A DNA stretch of 31,680 bases, from contig CALALX010000090.1 of assembly GCA_937925635.1 (NCBI GenBank), forward strand, positions 1 to 31,680. Reading direction: 5' to 3'. This document shows, piece after piece, positions 16,218-24,270 of the stretch. Source of the stretch: an uncultured Caulobacter sp. (GTDB taxonomy: Bacteria; Pseudomonadota; Alphaproteobacteria; Caulobacterales; Caulobacteraceae). The translations under genes and the position numbers were made by a program. How positions within the stretch are numbered: the stretch's first letter is position 1; each line of letters begins with the position of its first letter. The notes under the pieces were generated by a model. It was not told the DNA's origin and did not search any database. It saw only the letters and a program-made list of their open reading frames with translations.

Positions 16218-17063
16218 TCAGAAGCGCCGCCAGACGGCCACGACCGGACCATCCTCGACGGGACCGGCCCTCCCGGCCGCCGAGGCGCGCCAGCCGGCCT
16301 GAAGGCTCCAGTCGCCGAAGCGTCCGACGGCTGACGTCTCCAGTTTCAACCACGCCGGCTCCGCGTCGGTGACGCCGCCATAGGACTGGGCCAGGATCAG
16401 CCAGCGCGGAGAGGCCTGATAGCCGGCCGTCAGGTCCAGGCGAGTCTCGTCGGGCAGCCCCGTCCGCGCCAGCCGCGCCGCCTGCCCCTCGACAAACATC
16501 CGCCCCTCGCCGAGCGGGAACGAGCGTCCGGCCAGCAGCCGCACCTCGACGTCGGCCTTCCCGGCGCCCGGCAGCGCGTAGCCTGCGTTGCGGCCCTCGC
16601 CCGCCAGCACGCCTCCAAGGTAGAGGCTCACGGCCCAGTCGTCGCTGCGCCGCAGAGCGTAGCGCAGGCCAAGCTCTATCGGGGCCCGCCCCTCGTAGGG
16701 CAGGCCCGCTTCCTCGCCCCTGGACCAGCCCGCCTTGCCCTGAAGCGTGATGCGCCGGGTCACGCCCCGCTCCAGGTAAAGGCTGACGGTTTCGTCTGTT
16801 CTTTCGTCAACCGAATACCGACGGCCGTCGAGGTCCCAGGCCTCATCGGACCGGGCCGTTTCGTACTTCAGGATGGCCAGGGTTTCGCCTGGCTCAAGCG
16901 GCCAGGCGCCGGCCCCGGCCTCGCCGCAGACACAGGCGGCGGCGAGGCCGAGCGCGATCGCCCGTCGGCTCCCGTCGCGGCCCGCCCGTCCAGCCGGGCG
17001 TCGGGCATGAAAAAAGAGGAGCGCCGCGATCGCGGCGCTCCCCTTGCGAAGCTCGGTGGTCAC
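16218..17063 (-). CDS. Putative outer-membrane beta-barrel protein, start uncertain
   Basis: I do not recognise a named family. A signal peptide-like stretch (RRAIALGLAAACVCGEAGAGA) precedes the mature part WPLEPGETLAI. Alternating polar and hydrophobic strands follow, for example APIELGLRYAL, DWAVSLYLGGVL, KADVEVRLLAGR and RWLILAQSYGGV, and the chain ends in phenylalanine (VVAVWRRF), as outer-membrane barrels often do. The only in-frame start before the signal region is the GTG at 17063, which places the upstream gene's terminator hairpin inside the coding sequence and adds about 27 odd residues with no ribosome binding site. An ATG at 17006-17008 is in the wrong frame. A non-standard start or a frame error near the 5' end is therefore likely. 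The function is unknown; the reading of the mature part is firm. Confidence 0.6.
   Translation of the reverse strand: MTTELRKGSAAIAALLFFHARRPAGRAGRDGSRRAIALGLAAACVCGEAGAGAWPLEPGETLAILKYETARSDEAWDLDGRRYSVDERTDETVSLYLERGVTRRITLQGKAGWSRGEEAGLPYEGRAPIELGLRYALRRSDDWAVSLYLGGVLAGEGRNAGYALPGAGKADVEVRLLAGRSFPLGEGRMFVEGQAARLARTGLPDETRLDLTAGYQASPRWLILAQSYGGVTDAEPAWLKLETSAVGRFGDWSLQAGWRASAAGRAGPVEDGPVVAVWRRF
17010..17041 (-). terminator. Rho-independent terminator after the class II aldolase gene
   Basis: A 24-bp perfect palindrome at 17018-17041, with GAGCGCCGCG and CGCGGCGCTC arms, is followed on the minus strand by TC and six T residues. It lies about 60 nt after the aldolase stop. A second hairpin, TGGCCCGG-CGTGT-CCGGGCCA in minus-strand reading, lies between at 17066-17086. 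Confidence 0.8.
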
Positions 17064-17101
17064 CTTGGCCCGGACACGCCGGGCCAGGCCGGTGAAACGG
17101 A

Positions 17102-17878
17102 CTAGGCGTCGTAGCCCGGCAGATTGCGATCCAGCTGACGCAGGCAACCCGACCAGGCCAGGGCGCCGGTCATGCCGACGCCGCCGGCCGTCTGCCCCTT
17201 GACCACGGCCTGGGCGGCCTCGGGCGCGATCAGCACGCCGTCCCGTCCCGCCGAAAGGGCCATGACCTGCTGTTTGCACGCCCGCTCCAGGAAGAACATG
17301 TTCGTCCAGCAGATCGCCGCCGTCGCGCCCACGGCCAGGGTGCCGTGGTTGCGCAGCAGCATCAGCGACTTGTCCCCCAAGTCAGCCACAAGTCGCTCCC
17401 GCTCGTCAAGGTTGAGCGCGATTCCCTCATAGTCGTGATAGGCGAGCGAGCCGAGCACGGCCAGCGAGTTCTGCGAGATCGGCAGCAGACCGTCCTTTTG
17501 CGCCGCCACGGCCACGCCCTGGTCGGTGTGCAGATGCATGACGAACATCGCGTCCTCGCGGGCCGCGTGGACCGCCGAGTGGATGGTGAAGCCCGCCGGA
17601 TTGATGAAGTACGGCGTTTCCTGCAGCGCGTTGCCCTCGAGGTCGACCTTGACCAGCGAACTGGCCGTGATCTCGTCGAAGAACATGCCGTAGGGGTTGA
17701 TCAGGAAATGATGCTCCGGCCCCGGAATGCGGGCCGAAATGTGGGTGTAGATCATGTCGTCCCACCCGTGGAGGGCGACAAGACGGTAGAGCGCGGCCAG
17801 GTCGACCCGCGCCTTCCATTCCGCCTCGCTGACCTTGCCCTTGAGCGAGCTGACGCCCGTGATCGAACCGTCGGCCAT
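17102..17878 (-). CDS. Class II aldolase/adducin family protein
   Basis: A 258-residue cytoplasmic protein of the class II aldolase and adducin N-terminal family. Zinc ligands are visible as His115 and His117 (MHLHT) and His178 (RNHGT). The segments YTHISARIPG (44-53) and LINPYGMFFDEITAS (59-73) are the usual substrate and phosphate regions, though the typical sugar-phosphate binding residues cannot be confirmed. Members act on fuculose or ribulose phosphates or in other aldol cleavages; many in alphaproteobacteria are uncharacterised, so no substrate is assigned. The ATG at 17878 has GGGAGGA 8 nt upstream, clearly better than an ATG further out. It is divergent from the amidase gene and followed by a strong terminator. 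Confidence 0.9.
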   Translation of the reverse strand: MADGSITGVSSLKGKVSEAEWKARVDLAALYRLVALHGWDDMIYTHISARIPGPEHHFLINPYGMFFDEITASSLVKVDLEGNALQETPYFINPAGFTIHSAVHAAREDAMFVMHLHTDQGVAVAAQKDGLLPISQNSLAVLGSLAYHDYEGIALNLDERERLVADLGDKSLMLLRNHGTLAVGATAAICWTNMFFLERACKQQVMALSAGRDGVLIAPEAAQAVVKGQTAGGVGMTGALAWSGCLRQLDRNLPGYDA

Positions 17879-18032
17879 GGCGTTGTTCCTCCCGCGCCTC
17901 TTTGAGTGCGCCAGAGTCGCGCCGCGTGTTCTCTGCGTCAAGCTTCGGCGCCTTGCCGAGCGGCGCTCCGCGCGCCAAGCTGATCGCCGTTCAGGGACGC
18001 ATCAGACGTCCGGACCATTAGGGGCGCTCACG

Positions 18033-19523
18033 ATGACCGAACTGACCCGCCGCGGCCTGCTGGCCGCTTCCGCCGCGACCGCGGCCGCCGCTCCCCTCGC
18101 CGCCCAGGCGAAGCCGAAGCCCGCGCCCGTGACGGCCTGGACGCCCGACGCCACCAGCGTCGCCGGGATGATCCGCAACAGGGAGATCAGCGCCGTCGAA
18201 GCGGTCGAGGCCGCCGTCCGCCGGGCCGAGGCTCTGCAGCCCAGCCTGAACTTCATGGTCAACTCCGACTACGACCGCGCGCTGGACGCCGCGAAGAAGG
18301 GCGGCCAGACCGGCCCGTTCGCCGGCGTTCCGATCCTGATCAAGGACCTCTACGACTACGAGGGAACGCCGACCCGCAATGGATCGGGCGGCTACCTCAA
18401 CGCGCCGGCGGCGGCGTCCAGCGAACCCTATGTCCAGGCGCTGCTGAATGCCGGCTTCATTCCGATCGGCAAGTCCTCGTCGCCGGAGTTCGGCTATCTG
18501 CCGACGACCGAGCCGCTCGCCTTCGGTCCGACCCGCAACCCCTGGAGCACCGGCCGCTCGACCGGCGGCTCCTCCGGCGGCGCGGCGGCGGCGACGGCCG
18601 CGGGCGTGGTCCCGGTCGCCCACGCCACCGACGGCGGCGGCTCGATCCGCATCCCCGCGTCCTGCTGCGGCCTGTTCGGCTTCAAGCCGTCGCGCCCACG
18701 CCTCGCCGGCAGCACCGACAGGATGGTCACCAACCTCTCCGTCAACCACGTCGACAGTCACTCGGTCCGCGACTCCGCCGCGATGTTCGCCGCCGCGGAG
18801 CGGACCGGCGACGGCGCGCCCTACAAGCCGATCGGCTTCGTCACCAGGCCGCTCAGGAAGACGCTGCGCATCGGCGTCCTCACCGCCAGCGGCAACGGCC
18901 GCGAGCCCGACGCCGAGGTGAAGGCCGGCCTCGACGGGGCGGTGAAGCTGCTGGAAGGCCTCGGACATCGGGTCACCGAAACGAAGTGGCCGCTGGATTC
19001 CGTGCGCTTCGGCCAGGACTTCCTGACCCTCTGGTCGGCGGGCGCGGCGATGGACATGCAGACGATGGCGAAGATGCTCGGACGCGCGCCGGGCGCCTTC
19101 GACGCCGAGCCGTTTTCCCGCGGCATGGCGGAACTGATCGCCAGGGCTCCGGAGGGGGCGGTCCCCGCCGCCATCAACCGGCTGATGGAGGCGGCGCAGG
19201 CGTATGACGGCTGGTTCGCCGACCTTGACGTCGTCGTCTCGCCGGTGCTGACCAAGCCGCCCGTGCCGCTGGGCTACGTTTCCGGCGACGTGCCGTTCGC
19301 CGAGCTGTCGGAGCGGCTGACCGACTACGTTGGCTACACCCCGCTGCACAACGTCGCCGGCGCCCCGGCGATGAGCGTGCCGCTGCACTGGACCGCCGAC
19401 GGCCTGCCGGTGGGCGTGCACTTCGCGGCGAAGGCGGGCAATGACGCGCTGCTGTTCGCGCTGGCCTACCAGCTGGAAGCGGCCCAGCCGTGGGCGCAGC
19501 GCAAGCCGGGCGTGAGCGCGTAG
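18033..19523 (+). CDS. Exported amidase (amidase signature family)
   Basis: A 496-residue amidase signature enzyme. The Ser-cisSer-Lys triad is visible as Lys104 (ILIKDLYD), Ser180 (in STGGSSGGAA) and Ser204 (in DGGGSIRIPAS). The N-terminus carries a twin-arginine-like signal, TRRGLLAASAATAAA, ending near AQA at residue 26, so the enzyme is probably sent folded to the periplasm. The ATG at 18033 has AGGGGC about 7 nt upstream. Amidases of this type hydrolyse amides or act as aryl-acylamidases; the substrate is unknown. It is divergent from the class II aldolase with about 150 nt between, and followed by a REP doublet. Confidence 0.9.
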   Translation: MTELTRRGLLAASAATAAAAPLAAQAKPKPAPVTAWTPDATSVAGMIRNREISAVEAVEAAVRRAEALQPSLNFMVNSDYDRALDAAKKGGQTGPFAGVPILIKDLYDYEGTPTRNGSGGYLNAPAAASSEPYVQALLNAGFIPIGKSSSPEFGYLPTTEPLAFGPTRNPWSTGRSTGGSSGGAAAATAAGVVPVAHATDGGGSIRIPASCCGLFGFKPSRPRLAGSTDRMVTNLSVNHVDSHSVRDSAAMFAAAERTGDGAPYKPIGFVTRPLRKTLRIGVLTASGNGREPDAEVKAGLDGAVKLLEGLGHRVTETKWPLDSVRFGQDFLTLWSAGAAMDMQTMAKMLGRAPGAFDAEPFSRGMAELIARAPEGAVPAAINRLMEAAQAYDGWFADLDVVVSPVLTKPPVPLGYVSGDVPFAELSERLTDYVGYTPLHNVAGAPAMSVPLHWTADGLPVGVHFAAKAGNDALLFALAYQLEAAQPWAQRKPGVSA

Positions 19524-19529
19524 GGAGCT

Positions 19530-19606
19530 GGGGACATGCACTTCAGTGCGTGTCCCCGGCGATTTCAAGCTGCTGGGGACACGTACCGGAAGCGGTACAT
19601 GTCCCC
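19530..19606. repeat. REP-like doublet of two GGGGACA hairpins
   Basis: The first hairpin, 19530-19557, pairs GGGGACATGCAC with GTGCGTGTCCCC around TTCA. The second, 19575-19606, pairs GGGGACACGTACCG with CGGTACATGTCCCC around GAAG. Each has one G-T pair. The GGGGACA...TGTCCCC design is, as I recall, a common REP sequence linked to RAYT transposases. The pair sits between the convergent ends of the amidase and acyl-CoA synthetase genes and may help terminate both transcripts. Confidence 0.75.
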
Positions 19607-19616
19607 GGTCGCGCCC

Positions 19617-21368
19617 CTACCCCTCGAACACCTTCTTCAGCTCGTTCTTCATGATCTTGCCGTTGGCGTTGCGCGGCAAGGTCTCGTGCCAGAACTCGAT
19701 CTTCACCGGCACCTTGAAGGCGGCCAGGCGGTCGGCGACGAAGGCGCGCAGCTCCTGCTCGGTGGCGTGGGCGCCTTCCTTGAGGGTGACCACGGCCGCC
19801 GGCTCCTCACCGAGCGTCTTGTGCGGGATGCCGACCAGGGCCGCGTCCATCACGGCCGGATGGTCGTAGAGGACGTTCTCGACCTCGATGCAGTAGATGT
19901 TCTCGCCGCCGCGGATCAGCATGTCCTTGGCGCGGTCGATGATGAAGCAGAAGCCTTCCTCGTCGATGCGGGCCAGGTCGCCGGTCTTCACCCAGCCGTC
20001 GACAAAGGTCTGGGCCGTGGCCTCCGGCTTCTTCCAGTAGCCCTTCACCACCTGCGGACCCTTGCACCACAGTTCGCCGACCGAGCCGATCGGCAGTTCG
20101 ACGTGGGGCTCCTCGACGCTCATGATCTTGATGTCGGTGACCGGCACGGCCGGTCCGCAGCTGTCGGGGCGGTTGACGTAGTCCTCGGCCGAGTTCGAGG
20201 TCGCCGTCGCACTGGTCTCGGTCATGCCCCAGCCGTTGCCGGCGTGGGAATTGGGCCAGACTTCCTTGATCTTGCGGACCAGTTCCGGGGCCGAGGGCGC
20301 GCCGCCGTAGGCCATGCTCTCGATCGAGCTGAGGTCGTACTTCTCGCGGGCCGGATGCTCGATGATCTGCCAGGCGATGGTCGGCACGCCGCCCGCGCTG
20401 GTCAGTCGCTCGCGCTCGATGACCTGCATCGCCTGTTCCGGATCCCACTTGCGCATCATCGCCAGCTTGGCGCCCGCGAACAGCGTCGGGTTCAGCACCG
20501 CCATGCAGCCCGTCGCGTGGAAGAACGGCACGCTGAGCAGCGAGCCCTTCTGCGGCAGGGTGGGATCGGGCGCGGGCGGCTGCTCGCCGCGGCGCAGGAA
20601 GTTGCGCGCGCCGACGCAGAGGGCGGCCATGATGTTCGAATTGATGTTGCGCTGGGTCGCCAGCGCGCCCTTCGGCTTCCCGGTCGTGCCGGAGGTGTAG
20701 AAGATGGTGGCGTCGTCGTCCTGCTCGATCGAGACCTCGGGCAGCGGCAGATCCGGCAGCGACGCCCAGTCGTTCGGCCCGCCGATCGCGTCTTCGAGGC
20801 GCGTCACATAGGGGTGGGCGACTTCGTCGACCATGCGGCTGACGATGACGTGCTGCAGGTCGGGGCAGTTCGGAAAGTGCTCCGCCAGCCGGTCGTAGCG
20901 CTCGACATCGACGATGCAGACCTTGCTGCCGGAGTCCGTCAGCCCGTACTCGAGCTCGGGCCCGGTCCACCAGGCGTTCAGCGGCGTGATGATCGCGCCC
21001 AGGCAGGCGGCGGCGTAGAAGGCGACCGGCCATTCCGGCAGGTTGCGCATGACGATGGCGACGCGGTCGCCCTTCTTCACGCCCTTGGCTTGCAGCACCT
21101 TCGCGAAGCTGGCCACGGCGCGGTGGAAGGCCTCGAAGGTGACGCGCTCGTCCTCGTGCACCAGGAAGACCTTGTCGCCGTGCGTGCGACCGACGGTGAC
21201 CACATCCCGCAGGGTCGGCGGCGCGTTCTTCCACACGCGCGTCCGAATGCCTCGGATGTCGACCTCTTCCATCTCGGTCGGCATGCCGGGCGCGGTCAGG
21301 ATCGCGTAGGCGTCCTTGATCGACATGGCGGGCCAGTTCGGCGGCAGGGTCGCGGCGGCGTCGGTCAT
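19617..21368 (-). CDS. Acyl-CoA synthetase (AMP-forming, FadD-like)
   Basis: A 583-residue adenylate-forming enzyme that joins a carboxylic acid, probably a fatty acid, to CoA with ATP. Motifs in order: P-loop YTSGTTGKPKG (224-234), adenylate motif GWGMTETSA (379-387), TGDLA (462-466), the hinge region DRAKDMLIRGGENIYCIEVE (478-497) and catalytic Lys571 in NGKIMKNEL. The core is complete. The acid specificity is not visible in the sequence. The ATG at 21368 has GGGAGGA 5 nt upstream. LysR lies 97 nt upstream on the same strand and could be cotranscribed. It converges on the amidase gene. Confidence 0.93.
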   Translation of the reverse strand: MTDAAATLPPNWPAMSIKDAYAILTAPGMPTEMEEVDIRGIRTRVWKNAPPTLRDVVTVGRTHGDKVFLVHEDERVTFEAFHRAVASFAKVLQAKGVKKGDRVAIVMRNLPEWPVAFYAAACLGAIITPLNAWWTGPELEYGLTDSGSKVCIVDVERYDRLAEHFPNCPDLQHVIVSRMVDEVAHPYVTRLEDAIGGPNDWASLPDLPLPEVSIEQDDDATIFYTSGTTGKPKGALATQRNINSNIMAALCVGARNFLRRGEQPPAPDPTLPQKGSLLSVPFFHATGCMAVLNPTLFAGAKLAMMRKWDPEQAMQVIERERLTSAGGVPTIAWQIIEHPAREKYDLSSIESMAYGGAPSAPELVRKIKEVWPNSHAGNGWGMTETSATATSNSAEDYVNRPDSCGPAVPVTDIKIMSVEEPHVELPIGSVGELWCKGPQVVKGYWKKPEATAQTFVDGWVKTGDLARIDEEGFCFIIDRAKDMLIRGGENIYCIEVENVLYDHPAVMDAALVGIPHKTLGEEPAAVVTLKEGAHATEQELRAFVADRLAAFKVPVKIEFWHETLPRNANGKIMKNELKKVFEG

Positions 21369-21465
21369 GGAAGTCCTCCCGGGCACTGAATCGGACGGGC
21401 GCCCTGGCGGCGCTCTGAACTGGTCCAAAGCACAGCGCGGCGCTGCGCGCAAACATCTGTTTGAC

Positions 21466-22341
21466 CTAGCGGTATCCGGACAGCCTCGGCGCAATGAAAT
21501 CGATGAACGCACGGGCTTTGCGGGGAAGTTCTTTCGCCGCCCACAGGACGTGAAGCTCCAGCGGCGGACCGCTCCAGCCCGGCATCACCCGGACCAGCCG
21601 GCCCGCCGCGAGCGGCGCGGCGACGGCGAAGGACGGCAGCAGCGCGACGCCCAGCCCCTGGGCGGCCAGGTCGACGATCGCCTCGCCCGAGCTGGCCCGG
21701 GTCTCGCCCCGCACCTCGACCTCGACCGTCCGCTTGCCGTCGCCCAGCGGCCAGCGACGACCGTAGCCGATGCCGGCGAAATCTATGGTGCGACCACGCT
21801 GCAGATCGTCGACGGTCCGCGGCGCCTCCGCGTCCGCGCCCGCGACCAGCCATCGGTCGTAGGCGCAAAGCCGTCGGGCGGTGAGCCGACTGTCCTCCAG
21901 CGCCCCGAGCCGGAAGGTGAGATCGACGGCGTCGGCGACCGGATCGACGCGCTCGTCCTTCAGCACGAAGTCGAGCCGCATCTGTGGATGGGCGTCGAGA
22001 AACGCGGCCGTATGCGGGATCAGCTCGGCCCGTCCGAAGGCGACCGAGGCGGCGATGCGCAGCAGGCCGGCCGGCGCGCGGTCGAGCCCCCTCACGGCCG
22101 CTTCCAGCCCCTCGGCCTCCGTCAGCACCGCCCGCGCCCGGTCCAGCGCCAGGCGACCGGCCTCAGTCAGGACCAGACGGCGCGTGGTGCGGGTGAACAG
22201 GCGCGCGCCGAGCCGGCCTTCCAGGGCATCCAACAGTCGGCTGGCGGCCGGCTGGCCGATGCCCAGCTCCCGCGCGGCGCGCGAGATGGCGCCGGTTTCC
22301 GCGGCTCGGACGAAGAGACGGTAGGCGTCCAGGCGATCCAT
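21466..22341 (-). CDS. LysR-family transcriptional regulator
   Basis: A 291-residue regulator with the LysR winged-helix domain in residues 1-60 (DAYRLFVRAAETGAISRAAR, then QPAASRLLDALEGRLGARLF). A periplasmic-binding-protein-like effector domain spans about 90-290. The strong homology to the PF00126 pattern is seen by eye. It is divergent from the AhpD-like gene with a 74-nt gap, and an inverted repeat with the T-N11-A pattern sits 2 nt before its own ATG. That suggests it represses itself and controls the AhpD-YHS-DoxX genes. The ligand is unknown. Confidence 0.92.
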   Translation of the reverse strand: MDRLDAYRLFVRAAETGAISRAARELGIGQPAASRLLDALEGRLGARLFTRTTRRLVLTEAGRLALDRARAVLTEAEGLEAAVRGLDRAPAGLLRIAASVAFGRAELIPHTAAFLDAHPQMRLDFVLKDERVDPVADAVDLTFRLGALEDSRLTARRLCAYDRWLVAGADAEAPRTVDDLQRGRTIDFAGIGYGRRWPLGDGKRTVEVEVRGETRASSGEAIVDLAAQGLGVALLPSFAVAAPLAAGRLVRVMPGWSGPPLELHVLWAAKELPRKARAFIDFIAPRLSGYR

Positions 22342-22343
22342 TC

Positions 22344-22358
22344 ATGCAGATATTGCAT
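22344..22358. promoter_or_regulatory. LysR-type operator (ATGCA-N5-TGCAT)
   Basis: ATGCAGATATTGCAT is a perfect inverted repeat of 5-bp arms and contains T-N11-A, the LysR binding pattern. A second imperfect dyad, TGCTG-N8-CAGCA, lies at 22363-22380. Both sit between the divergent LysR and AhpD-like genes. Binding by the adjacent LysR protein is inferred. Confidence 0.55.
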
Positions 22359-22415
22359 GGATGTGCTGCAAGATGACAGCATTATCGCTCCCGCCAGGTT
22401 GGGCGACAGTCGCTC

Positions 22416-22979
22416 ATGGCTGACTTTCCGCTTCACACCCGCGCCACCGCGCCCTTCGCCGCCAAGCCGATCCTCGAGGAGGCCGGCCGCACGATCGGCT
22501 ACATTCCCAACCTCGTCGCCCAGATGGCCGAAGCCCCTGCCCTGCTGGAGGGCTATGCGAGCCTGGCCGCCGTCTTCCGGAAGACGGATTTCACCGCCCG
22601 CGAGCGCGCGCTGATCCTGCTCGCCGTCTCGGTCGAACACGACAGCCACTACTGCACGCCGGCCCACACGGTGCGCGCCCGCGACGCCGCCCTGGACGCC
22701 GACGCCATCGATGCGGTCCGCGAGCGTCGCTCGCTCGTCGACCCGAAGCTGGAGGCCCTGAGGACCTTCACCGTCAAGATGGTCCGCGAGCGCGGCTTCC
22801 TGGCGGACGCCGACATCGCGGCCTTCGAGGCCGCCGGCTTCACCCGCGCGAACGCCCTGGAGATCATCCTGGCGGTGGGCCTCAAGACCCTCAGCAACTA
22901 CGTCAATCATATCGCCGAGACCCCGCTCGACCCGCCGCTCGTCGCCGACGCCTTCGCGGCCGGCCGTCGCGCGGCCTGA
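22416..22979 (+). CDS. AhpD-like (carboxymuconolactone decarboxylase family) protein
   Basis: A 187-residue all-helical protein of the CMD/AhpD family, in the group often called peroxidase-related. The active-site segment is VEHDSHYCTPAHTVRA. Cys80 and His84 match the second cysteine and histidine of the usual CxxC-xxx-H motif, but Ser77 takes the place of the first cysteine. The usual disulphide redox chemistry is therefore not possible in the standard form. The ATG at 22416 has no strong Shine-Dalgarno. It leads an apparent operon with the YHS and DoxX-like genes (gaps of 11 and 10 nt) and is divergent from the LysR regulator. Function is inferred only at the family level. Confidence 0.85.
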   Translation: MADFPLHTRATAPFAAKPILEEAGRTIGYIPNLVAQMAEAPALLEGYASLAAVFRKTDFTARERALILLAVSVEHDSHYCTPAHTVRARDAALDADAIDAVRERRSLVDPKLEALRTFTVKMVRERGFLADADIAAFEAAGFTRANALEIILAVGLKTLSNYVNHIAETPLDPPLVADAFAAGRRAA

Positions 22980-22990
22980 AGGAGACCGAC

Positions 22991-23452
22991 ATGAAGCGCT
23001 TGCTGCTCGCCGCGGCCTTCGCCGCCGCCGTCATCCCCAGCGCCATCCCCGGCGTGGCCCTTGCCGCCAAGGCGCCCGTCTATACCGCCCCGCTCTCCGA
23101 CCTGGGCGCGGGCGGCTACGACGTGGTCGCCTACTTCACCCAGGGCGCGGCGGTGAAGGGCGACAAGGCTTACGCGATGCCGTGGAAGGGCGCGACCTGG
23201 CGCTTCAGTTCCGCCGCCAACCTCTCGAAATTTCGGGCCAATCCGGCGGCCTACGCGCCCCAGTACGGCGGCTACTGCGCCTGGGCCGTGGCCAACGGCT
23301 ACACGGCCAGCGGCGACCCGCGGCAGTGGAAGATCGTCGGCGGCAAGCTCTACCTCAACTACAACGCCGAGATCCAAAGCCGCTGGGTCAAGGACATCCC
23401 GGGCCTGGTCCGCAAGGGCGACGCCAACTGGCCGTCCGTGCTGGGCAAGTGA
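22991..23452 (+). CDS. Exported YHS-domain protein
   Basis: A 153-residue protein with a Sec signal peptide of about 25 residues ending VALA. The mature part has the YHS-like pattern GGYDVVAYF (41-49), WRFSSAANLSKFRANPAAYAPQYGGYCAWAV, then a conserved tail KLYLNYNAEIQSRW. A single Cys96 sits in the GGYCAWA segment. Proteins of this layout are common and poorly understood; metal or haem binding has been proposed for YHS domains. The ATG at 22991 has AAGGAG at 22978-22983, overlapping the previous stop, which indicates coupling. It is probably periplasmic. Confidence 0.88.
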   Translation: MKRLLLAAAFAAAVIPSAIPGVALAAKAPVYTAPLSDLGAGGYDVVAYFTQGAAVKGDKAYAMPWKGATWRFSSAANLSKFRANPAAYAPQYGGYCAWAVANGYTASGDPRQWKIVGGKLYLNYNAEIQSRWVKDIPGLVRKGDANWPSVLGK

Positions 23453-23462
23453 GGCAATGCCA

Positions 23463-23951
23463 ATGAAGCGCCTTCTGAATTACGTCCCCGACGCCATGGC
23501 CGTGTTCATGGCCGTCATCTTCCTGGACAGCCTGCGGTACAAATTCACCGACCATCCCAAGACGCAGGAGATCTTCGGCCGCCTCGACGGCTGGGCGGGC
23601 GTTCTGGGTCTGCCCGGGCTGTTCGCGCACCAGGGCCTGTTCTCACAGTATGTGATCGGGTCGATCGAGCTGCTGGCGGCGGCCCTGCTGCTGGTCGGTC
23701 TGCACCCGCGCTTCAAGCACCTGCAGGCCGGCGGCGCCCTGGCTGGGCTGCTGGTGATGACCGGGGCGGTGAGCTTCCACCTCTTCACGCCCCTCGGGAT
23801 CGACCCCAACAGCGACGGCGGCGGCCTGTTCGCGGCCGCCTGCGCGAACCTGGCGTTCGCGGCGCTGCTGCTGGGCGTGTTCCGCCGGAGGGACCTGGCG
23901 GAACTCGCGCGGCGGGCAGCCGCGGTCATCGCCCCAGGTCCGGCCGCCTAG
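23463..23951 (+). CDS. DoxX-like integral membrane protein
   Basis: A 162-residue inner-membrane protein with about four transmembrane helices. The first is near NYVPDAMAVFMAVIFLDSLR and the later pair lies at QYVIGSIELLAAALLLVGL and LAGLLVMTGAVSFHLF. The early helix followed by KFTDHPKTQEIF is typical of DoxX-related proteins that accompany YHS-domain proteins. The ATG at 23463 is preferred over one at 23457 because GAGG at 23451-23454 lies 8 nt upstream of it. The stop TAG shares the palindrome CTAG with the stop of the convergent gene. The role is unknown; linkage suggests it works with the YHS protein. Confidence 0.82.
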   Translation: MKRLLNYVPDAMAVFMAVIFLDSLRYKFTDHPKTQEIFGRLDGWAGVLGLPGLFAHQGLFSQYVIGSIELLAAALLLVGLHPRFKHLQAGGALAGLLVMTGAVSFHLFTPLGIDPNSDGGGLFAAACANLAFAALLLGVFRRRDLAELARRAAAVIAPGPAA

Positions 23952-24259
23952 CCCTGGTTCGACAGATCCAGCGTCGTGGCGGTGAACATGTTGCGCAGCT
24001 CCACCGACTGCAGGGGTTCCCGGTTTCGGTAGACCTTGAAGGTCGCCGGAGCCATGAACGTCTTCTCGAACCGGGCGAAGCCCTGCTGCGAGGGCGGGCC
24101 GGCGCGGAGCAGAAGCCGCTGGGCGCCGTCCGGACCGGGCGCCGTCTCGGCGATCAGGTTCGCCCCCGCCAGGGTGAACGCCGCCGGCTCCGATATCTGC
24201 AGCTCACCGCCGACCACCGTCTCGACCAGAACGGTGAAGGCGACCTTTTCAAACCCCAT
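23948..24259 (-). CDS. Small hypothetical protein downstream of valS
   Basis: A 103-residue protein that I do not recognise. It has no signal peptide or membrane helix. The sequence alternates short hydrophobic strands (FTVLVETVVGGELQI, FTLAGANLIAE, RLLLRAG) with Gly and Pro turns, which suggests a mostly beta fold. The ATG at 24259 has AGGAGG a few bases upstream, formed by the bases that also contain the valS stop (gap of 11 nt), so translation is likely coupled to valS. It ends on a CTAG shared with the convergent DoxX-like gene. The strong ribosome binding site and gene packing support that it is real. Confidence 0.7.
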   Translation of the reverse strand: MGFEKVAFTVLVETVVGGELQISEPAAFTLAGANLIAETAPGPDGAQRLLLRAGPPSQQGFARFEKTFMAPATFKVYRNREPLQSVELRNMFTATTLDLSNQG

Positions 24260-24270
24260 TTCCGTCCCTC

